A stretch of 21,765 nucleotides of DNA from contig NJEF01000002.1 in NCBI GenBank assembly GCA_002255065.1, forward strand, positions 1 to 21,765. Reading direction: 5' to 3'. This stretch comes from Desulfurococcales archaeon ex4484_204. GTDB taxonomy: Archaea; Thermoproteota; Thermoprotei_A; Sulfolobales; NBVN01. Shown piece by piece: positions 20,873 through 21,765 of the stretch (positions are counted from its first letter, which is position 1; every line of letters starts with the position of its first letter). The position numbers and the translations under genes were made by a program. Under the pieces are notes generated by a model. The model was not told where the DNA came from, ran no database searches, and saw nothing but the letters and a program-made list of their open reading frames with translations.

Positions 20873-21765
20873 CCCACTAGCCTCCACCTACCGAGAACCT
20901 GCCTACTAATCGCTACCCTCATCCCCCTCCACACAACTATTGGCCTCCTAAGCCTTAACTCCATAAGGCCCTTTCTAAGTCTCGTAACGATACCTAGCGT
21001 TACAGCTGCACCAGCGGTAATCATGATCCTTTCACCAGGACTTAAAGGCTGAACCTTAACAAGCTCCTTAGTTCCGATAACCCTCTCCATCAACTGATAC
21101 TCCACGGTAATAGAGCCGACGGGATCCGGAACCGTACCCAGCTTACCAAGTACGTTACCAACCAATCGATCAGCTTTAGTTAGGGACGGATCGAGCTTTG
21201 TCCCCACAGCAACAAGTCCGCCGGGCTTAGCCTCCTCGTACCTCCTCACCCCAAACCTTATGCTGACTACCTCCGATGTTAATGGCTCATAGACCTCTCT
21301 ACTACCCCTCACCACCCTAACACCTGGCTTTATCTCAATCTCATCTCCCTCTCTCAACACACCCCTCAGCAACGAGCCCCCAACAACGCCGCCGACAAGC
21401 TCGTTAGGTGGTGTCCCGGGTTTATTCACCTCAAACGACCTCACAATAAACATTAGAGGGGGTGATGCAAGATCCCTTTCCGGTGTTGGTATGAACTTCT
21501 CTATAGCCATTATTACCGCATCTATGTTAACCTTGTGTAAGGCGCTCACAGGGATTATAGGGGCGCCCTCAGCCCACGTCCCCTTCAGGAAGTTCCTTAT
21601 CTGCTCGTAGTTCTTCATGGCCTCATCCTTACTCACCACGTCAACCTTGTTCTGAATAACTACTACATCCCTAACACCTATTATGTTGAGTGCCGCGAAG
21701 TGCTCCCTTGTCTGCGGATGAGGACATGGTTCATTAGCAGCTATTACTAGGAGCGCGCCATCCAT
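20848..21765 (-). CDS. eif2g: Translation initiation factor aIF2 gamma subunit, N-terminus outside the window
   Basis: GTPase core of the aIF2 heterotrimer that brings initiator Met-tRNA to the small ribosomal subunit. The 305 visible residues run from the end of the G domain (MDGALLVIAANEPCPHPQTREH, then the G4 motif NKVD in VVVIQNKVDVV and PVSALHKVNIDA) through domains II and III (PGTPPNELVGGVVGGSLLRG, EVVSIRFGVRRYEEAKPGGLV, IVVWRGMRVAISRQVLGRWRLVGWG). The P-loop and switch regions (about 110 residues) lie beyond 21765, and the Met at the window edge is internal. The stop at 20848 overlaps the PIN gene. Confidence 0.97.
   Translation of the reverse strand: MDGALLVIAANEPCPHPQTREHFAALNIIGVRDVVVIQNKVDVVSKDEAMKNYEQIRNFLKGTWAEGAPIIPVSALHKVNIDAVIMAIEKFIPTPERDLASPPLMFIVRSFEVNKPGTPPNELVGGVVGGSLLRGVLREGDEIEIKPGVRVVRGSREVYEPLTSEVVSIRFGVRRYEEAKPGGLVAVGTKLDPSLTKADRLVGNVLGKLGTVPDPVGSITVEYQLMERVIGTKELVKVQPLSPGERIMITAGAAVTLGIVTRLRKGLMELRLRRPIVVWRGMRVAISRQVLGRWRLVGWGKIINV

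Noticed and set aside
20447..20887. VapC toxin of a toxin-antitoxin pair
   Set aside because: No antitoxin frame is adjacent and the protein overlaps aIF2-gamma in a conserved housekeeping order, which favours the COG1412/Fcf1-like assignment.
1..21765. tRNA genes, CRISPR arrays, complete insertion sequences or integrase/att sites
   Set aside because: Gaps were read on both strands; no cloverleaf with a T-arm GTTC motif, no spaced direct repeats, and no tnpA or integrase were found.

Overview
The window is chromosomal DNA from a thermophilic-type archaeon of the TACK group, most likely Thermoproteota (Crenarchaeota). The evidence is the gene content: an archaeal beta-CASP RNase beside a proteasome beta subunit, glycerol-1-phosphate dehydrogenase for archaeal lipids, ribosomal proteins S3Ae, S6e, S15, S24e, S27ae and L15e, Rpo7 and Spt4, RNase P proteins, aIF2-gamma, and the KEOPS genes kae1 and bud32 as separate genes rather than fused. 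A short crenarchaeal-type TnpB relic, many GTG/TTG starts, GGTG-type Shine-Dalgarno sites and TATA boxes 25-28 bases before inferred transcript starts fit the same picture. The species cannot be named from sequence alone.

Layout. 1-2334 (minus): 3' truncated aCPSF1 ribonuclease and psmB, divergent from egsA (2410-3483, plus) over a shared TATA-like element. 3500-5075: the only clearly mobile segment, with a multiply frameshifted tnpB, an intact small AbrB-like gene overlapping its start, a structured possible right end, and a hairpin-rich candidate RNA on the other side of a shared TATA box. 5163-8686: housekeeping and conserved archaeal genes (UPF0179, S6e, Pcm, DUF371, an RNA m5C methyltransferase). 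8699-9229: a 530-base gap holding a well-formed C/D box guide RNA candidate and undecipherable fragments. 9230-11464 (minus): L15e, a COG1325 RNA-binding protein, Rpp30 and Pop5, linked by 4-base GTGA overlaps. 11572-12801 (plus): an Obg/YchF-type GTPase with TGS domain. 12785-21765 (minus): a long unidirectional run, read in transcription order as aIF2-gamma, PIN nuclease, Rpo7, Spt4, S24e, S27ae, Kae1, Bud32, RdgB, S15, a catalytically degenerate DHH (Cdc45/GAN-like) protein, Pcc1, S3Ae and a sugar nucleotidylyltransferase/acyltransferase.

Functionally this is mostly information processing: initiation factor, ribosomal proteins, RNA polymerase subunits, tRNA t6A synthesis (KEOPS), tRNA maturation (RNase P), RNA turnover and termination (aCPSF1), protein turnover and repair (proteasome, Pcm), nucleotide-pool cleaning (RdgB) and probably the replicative helicase (Cdc45-like). 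The points most worth a second look are the TnpB/AbrB/structured-RNA locus, a Pop5 subunit with an N-terminal membrane segment, the C/D guide RNA, a nucleotidylyltransferase lacking its signature arginine, and a hairpin that can cover the ribosome-binding site of the Cdc45-like gene. No new system is proven here; the TnpB/AbrB/RNA locus is the best candidate.
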